From Siphonodentalium dalli (lineage: Eukaryota > Mollusca > Scaphopoda > Gadilida > Siphonodentaliidae): a DNA stretch of 64,000 nt. Positions within the stretch are counted from its first letter, which is position 1; the number at the start of each line of letters is the position of its first letter. Below the pieces are notes generated by a model. It saw only the letters and a program-made list of their open reading frames with translations. It did no database searches and was not told the origin of the DNA. Of this stretch, positions 59,106 to 64,000 are shown piece after piece. The DNA is taken from assembly GCA_032622095.1 (NCBI GenBank), contig CP136065.1:149677577-149741576 (forward strand). The letters are read 5' to 3'. Both the position numbers and the translations under genes were made by a program.

Positions 59106-59687
59106 GATACTGAGTCTACTGTATCTAAATTACCTGTTTAATTGTCAGCCAAGTGCTATGATTCGAAACTTGAAGATCAAAATTCAAAACAAAGTGGAAA
59201 GATGTGTAAGAAGTTGTATTTTACTCAAAAGTTATTTCCATGTTTCGGCAAACTATGGACATTTTTTTCCTAGAATGCATTATGTCACAATCATCTGTCC
59301 ATAGCAGGCTGACAGGTTGTCATCTTATTATGGGTTTAACAGATTGAAGACGACGTGTAAATTATAAAATGCATTCTCCATATGTTATCTCCAATAACAG
59401 GCATGTATCTGTTATGACAGGTGATTTTTCAGGTCAATTATGATTGAACAGGAATGAATGATAAAAAAAAACATGCTGATGTTGTCTTCAGACTTCAAGT
59501 TGCATTTTGAAATAATGACAGTAAGAAATTCTCCCCGGAGTGGATTAATTAGGTAATCAATGATAACCAATTTACAGAACAAATGTTCTGTTTTGTCTAG
59601 ATATATATATCCTTGATACATGTTCAGGTATTAATACACACATTTTATACATCTCACCACTTCAACCCTTTTAATATTTAGTGAATG
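59106..59687. other. intergenic, nothing recognised
   Basis: No exon or element end is supportable. Confidence 0.4.
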
Positions 59688-60205
59688 GGTTCTCTCACTC
59701 AGTTATAAAAGTATATATTGGAATTGTCTATCATTCATTTGAAGGAGTGTTCAGGAAAATTGAGCAGATGACAGATAAACGAAAAGATAATACAAGTGTA
59801 GTTGGTGGGAAATGTTCACATAATAAGGTTGAAAGGGTCACTCTTGCCAAAAAAAAGTGCTGAAGGGTATACAAGTTTTGAAAATGTGCTGAAGAGTACA
59901 TTAGTGATCGGTACTAATGCAGTTACTTTAACTGCACGTGTTCCTGAAAGTCTGGCACCCATCAGCAGTTCATTTTCAGTTAATTTTAATTTTCCTTGGA
60001 ATATATACAATTATTCTCTAACAGAAATCATGAAAACTAAAAGTAATTTAGAACGAGATTTCAAAACCTGTGTACCCTTCAGCACATTTTCAAAACCAGC
60101 GTACTTTTCAGCACTTTTTTTGGTGAGAGTGACCCCTTCAGCCATAACAAGTTCAGCAAACGGCCTATGGCCAATTTTTGAACTTACTATCTGAACATTT
60201 TCCCT
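59688..60205. repeat. family S copy extended into an inverted repeat
   Basis: 59688-59836 matches 14938-15085. From 59812, AAAAAAAGTGCTGAAGGGTA and TTTTGAAAATGTGCTGAAG are mirrored at about 60070-60130 by CTTCAGCACATTTTCAAAA and AGCACTTTTTTTGGTGAGAG. The mirror extends to GTTCAG/CTGAAC near 60195. Confidence 0.7.
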
Positions 60206-60280
60206 TAGGGAAATATTCGTCAATGAGTATTTAGAAAAGAAAGGGTTAATTAGTTTCCAATTCATAGCCTTGATGTACGC

Positions 60281-60497
60281 TACCATAATGCCCGAAATAA
60301 TTGACTCCTTAACCACAGCAAAATTATGGGTAACTTTTCAGGATTTAGTCAGAAATATTGCTTGTTGCCATTTATCGGAAAGCTCTCACTGAGAGCTTTC
60401 CAATGGATGGCAACAAACCATATTTCCGACTAAATCCTGATAAGTTACCCATAATTCTGCTGTGGTTAAGGAGTCGATTATTTAGGGCATTACTGTA
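60281..60497. mobile_element. TA-flanked palindromic MITE (family A), copy 8
   Basis: TACCATAATGCCCGAAATAA at the left, TTATTTAGGGCATTACTGTA at the right. Confidence 0.88.
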
Positions 60498-60638
60498 ATT
60501 GCTGGTTAACAGTTCTGTCTCATGCATGATGAATACTTACTGAGATTCTCTATTTATCTGACCTGACAGAACAATGACTATGTTGGTACTCCGATATATT
60601 TTCTCACTAATAAAATAATTTTACAAATTATCCTAAAT

Positions 60639-60857
60639 TTAACCCTTTCAGTGCCAAGTCCGATTTTTGTATCAACCCATATTTCCTTGATCATTTTTCA
60701 AATTTATTGATAATAAATAATAATGTGATACATTGATGGAAAGAGCTCTGAGAGCTCTTTCCATCAATGTATCACATTATTATAATCAATAAATTTGAAA
60801 AATGATCAAGGAAATATGGGTTGATACAAAAATCGGACTTGGCACTGAAAGGGTTAA
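60639..60857. mobile_element. TTAA-flanked near-perfect palindrome (family E), 219 bp
   Basis: TTAA-CCCTTTCAGTGCCAAGTC reads inward through AATTTATTGATAATAA to the tip GAGCTCTGAGAGCTC, then reverses to GACTTGGCACTGAAAGGG-TTAA. Only a few bases break symmetry. The ends fit piggyBac-type MITEs. Confidence 0.92.
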
Positions 60858-61725
60858 TTTTAATTTGTAATATAGGCACATCAATGAGGAAATACTGTCG
60901 ACTCACTTCGGGACATTAGCATCATTCAACTCAGGCAATGAAGACATGGTGATGTCTTTAATATTATGAGCTATAGTCACGTCTTTTGGAATATGTACAC
61001 TAGAAAGCTCTCCATGTCCGAAATCATAACTAAACATCAGTCCATATATTCACTATAATTAAATCATAATTCTTATTTGTGATTGGATTAAAATTAGCCA
61101 AAACAAAAAATAATATAAATTTTCATTGTGATTAGTTGATATAAGCCTCGATGGTATATGGTTTTATAAGCTTCAATATAGAGTTTGCACCACAACCCAT
61201 AAGACTTATTACATTAGAAAATATTGATCATGTTGATATTGTGCAAACAAATCCCAAGTAAGTCGACTATGTCACTAAGCTAGGAATATAATAATAAGCA
61301 TAATGATAGTGCAGATGAATTGTCACTAATATTTCCCACAAATATTTTTTGGGTAGTTGGTAAGGCCCTGTGATGATGTAATATTCAATTCAAACTGCAA
61401 ATCATCGGCAGCATACTCTTGTGTTCCAAATAAAGTGTAGTCCAAAATAAATGTGTACAGAGTAACTCTTGATAAAATTTAATAAATGTACCAACCATAA
61501 TAAATGTGCAGGGAAGTGCAATGCAGTTCAAGATAATTTTAACATTTGATAATTGTTATTATGGGACAGAGAAATTGCTTGGAATGTGCATAAATAAACA
61601 CCAGTGTTTCCACAAGGGTGTGAGACAGTTATTGTTATGCTTGTTCCGGTGTCCCTCATCCACACAGTTTTCAAAACATAAACATCTTAGATGGGGTTTA
61701 ATAGAAGTAAATATACTAGTCCCTA
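60858..61725. other. intergenic, nothing recognised
   Basis: No exon or element end is supportable. Confidence 0.4.
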
Positions 61726-61942
61726 TACATTAATGCCCTAATTAATCAACTCCATAACCACAGCAGAATTATGGGTAACTTTTCAGGATTTAGTTGGAAA
61801 TATGGCTTGTTGTCATTCATCGGAAAGCTCTCCCCGAGAGCTTTCCGATGAATGGCAACAAGCCATATTTCCGACTAAATCCTGAAAAGTTACCCATAAT
61901 TCTGCTGTGGATACGGAGTCGATTAATTAGGGCATTACTGTA
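61726..61942. mobile_element. TA-flanked palindromic MITE (family A), copy 9
   Basis: TACATTAATGCCCTAATTAA at the left, TTAATTAGGGCATTACTGTA at the right. The hairpin tip is AAAGCTCTCCCCGAGAGCTT. Confidence 0.9.
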
Positions 61943-62752
61943 TGTGTACTCCATTGCACAGAGACAACACGTAAAATCACTGTTGTTTTCAAAGATTGTG
62001 ATAGTAAGTATTCTTATTTGCTAAAATCAGAAGATAACATTAACACTTGTTAGGTTAGGTTAGGTTTGAGTAAATCGTGTTTAATTTATTTTTACCCTGG
62101 ATTACGCACAGGAATTGATGTCATACCTTTGGAATCAATATTAGGCAAATGGTGCATGAAAGACCTCTCCTCAAATTTGTTTAGCAAAAAAAGACTCAAG
62201 TTTTTGGCGGTTGGCGCAAATAAATTTAAAGTGCAGACCCAAATAAGCAACGTACAGGGTGGACATTTCTGATGAAATTAATAAATGTGGATGCACGTTT
62301 ATGTGAAACACAAGAGTAGTTTTATAGCGAAGTCTCAAGCCAAGCTACAGTCAGGAGGCGTATATATGATCTTTTTAAAATGGCACAGAAAGGTCTCGTT
62401 CTCCACTCATCAGCCATCTTCAGCACAAAAGTGCTGAATGATTTAGAGGACATGCAGACTCTAAACATCTTGGCAGTATTTGGTGATCGGAGAGAGCTTC
62501 ATATCGTCTGAGTGCTAAGGTATCACAGTATTTGTTAGTATTTTTCAAATTATATGTGACTTCATTGTCACATCACAGTTTGGTCCATGCTTCTTGGGTG
62601 TTTATCATCATCGGCATCTGTAATTGGAAGGATCCTTCAAGTTAAATGGACATAACTTGTTTTACCATCCAAATTAAGTATACCGGTATGTGTAATTTTG
62701 GAGGAGTGATACCAAAATATACCTACGGGTAGAATAATCTCTGCCAAGCCTT
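61943..62752. other. intergenic, nothing recognised
   Basis: No exon or element end is supportable. Confidence 0.4.
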
Positions 62753-62980
62753 GAAATAGTGTGTCTGTCATTTGCAGAATGAGGTCCCCAGAGGGTGAAT
62801 TTAGTGATGCTACCCTGCATAGCGGGCTAGCATCACCAAATTCACCCTCTGGGGACCTCATTCTGCTTACAACTCAGCAGAATGAGGTTCCCAGAGGGTG
62901 AATTTGGTGATGCTAGCCCGCTATGTGGGGTAGCATCACTAAATTCACCCTCTGGGGACCTCATTCTGCAAATGACAGTG
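62753..62980. mobile_element. family F double palindrome
   Basis: Two complete palindromes of about 105 bp stand back to back: GCAGAATGAGGTCCCCAGAG to CTGGGGACCTCATTCTGC at 62776-62868, then a second from 62878 to 62969. They are joined by TTACAACTCA. The outer AAATAGTGTGTCTGTCATTT is matched by AAATGACAG at the right. Confidence 0.85.
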
Positions 62981-63576
62981 GCTTGTTTATAGTAGCCTCT
63001 TGATTTTTGTTCATGAAATAAGAGGACTGTATGGAAAACAGTAAATTTCAAGGCTTGATCTCTGCTGTTATTCATTATAATAGGGGTCTATTAAAAACAG
63101 TTTATGGGTTCAAAATGAGATACATGTAGCCGTACACTAAAGTGGTTTTAATATACAGGTACTACTAGTGCAATAAATAATATAAGCTTGCTTCTGTGTA
63201 ATATATGGGAATGATGAATCTAATTATGAAATATCGCTATTCATAGTGTACATCAACCTCATCTATGCTTTGACGAGAAGAGCATCAATCCACGTGTAAT
63301 ACCTTACAGTCTTCTCTGAGCGGCTATCTAATATCTTGTTACACAAAAGGTGATTTTTTTTGGTCAGTGATTAAAAGTGTATCTTGTGATCCAAATAAAT
63401 GTACTTTCTCACTTAATGGTGCAGACTGAATAAAATAATAGGTAGCACAGAACAAAATAAACACGCAGTGTGGTAAGGCTACACAAAGTCAAATTCATGT
63501 TTTTCAGGCATGCGCATTGTTCCGAAATCCTGCGTGTGCAACATTTTTATTCGTGTGCAATCTGTCAGGAAAAGTT
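62981..63576. other. intergenic, nothing recognised
   Basis: No exon or element end is supportable. Confidence 0.4.
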
Positions 63577-64000
63577 TTAACCCTCTCATGACAGGAGCTG
63601 CGCTGACGCAACATTAAAGACCCTTTGCCAATGCATTCTCTTATATATGCGAGTCGACCAAAGGTCGCCTCGCATATATAAGAGAATGCATTGGCCTAAA
63701 TATTCTTATAATTTTTTTTCAATTTTTGTTACATTCTTTATCAATTTTTATAATTTTTTATAATTTTTTCTTACATTCTATAACAATTTTTATAATTTTT
63801 TCTAATTTTTTCTTACATTCTTTAACAATTTTATCATTATTTTCATTTTTTCTTGCATTCTTTAACAATTTTTTAATTTTTTAACAATTATAAAAAAATA
63901 TTATAAAATTTGTTAGGCCAATGCATTCTCTTATATATGTGAGGCGACCTATGGTCGACTCACATATATAAAACAATGCATTGGCACAGGGTTTTTGCAA
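63577..64000. mobile_element. TTAA-class element with two module C palindromes, cut by window end
   Basis: TTAA-CCCTCTCATGACAGGAGC at the left, module C copies at 63627-63695 and 63917-63985. Between them is an AT-rich tandem of ACATTCTTTAACAATTTT-like units. The right terminus lies beyond the window. Confidence 0.75.

Noticed and set aside
59802-60316. A 130-codon plus-strand frame and a 101-codon minus-strand frame
   Set aside because: They sit in an inverted repeat, have no domain, and are also interrupted in other copies of family S.

Overview
This is nuclear DNA from an animal: AT-rich, intron-bearing and packed with transposable elements. The repeat style suggests a mollusc, probably a bivalve: many short palindromic elements, a tRNA-like SINE ending in a CAAT repeat, and long arrays built on an AACATGGCCGCC motif. 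That placement is a judgement from style, not a proof. I see no bacterial features, CRISPR array, rRNA or intact tRNA gene.

One host gene can be assembled. It is on the plus strand with five coding exons (10930-11121, 13038-13196, 14377-14888, 21276-21340, 27754-27791). The phases join without a gap to give about 321 residues: an acidic N-terminus, an Arg/Gly-rich basic stretch, and a C-terminal fold resembling an RNA-recognition motif. I do not recognise the protein. Its introns are loaded with repeats. Intron 3 holds a giant inverted repeat of about 5.2 kb. Intron 4 holds a 2.0 kb TTAA-flanked element. The acceptor of exon 3 lies at the very edge of a repeat.

The other large coding unit is a Ty3/Gypsy LTR retrotransposon (37152-42056). 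It has 203 and 210 bp LTRs, a primer-binding site, gag with a zinc knuckle, protease, reverse transcriptase, RNase H, integrase and a polypurine tract. Its frame is broken by four in-frame stops and several frameshifts, although its LTRs are nearly identical. It sits inside an older TA-flanked DNA element (36783-42797), which also took in a TTAA-flanked palindrome.

The rest is a nested repeat landscape. 1-10.5 kb: a LINE fragment split by a hAT element with an exact 8 bp duplication, a second small hAT element, a TTAA palindrome and a 2.9 kb tandem array with three-unit higher-order structure. 28.9-36.4 kb: more copies of that array and a foldback element. 42-64 kb: no gene that I can support, but dozens of palindromes from at least six families, a 1.3 kb hAT element with an exact 8 bp duplication, and a probable SINE. 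For several families the window contains its own unoccupied paralogous sites, which fix the target duplications as TA or TTAA.
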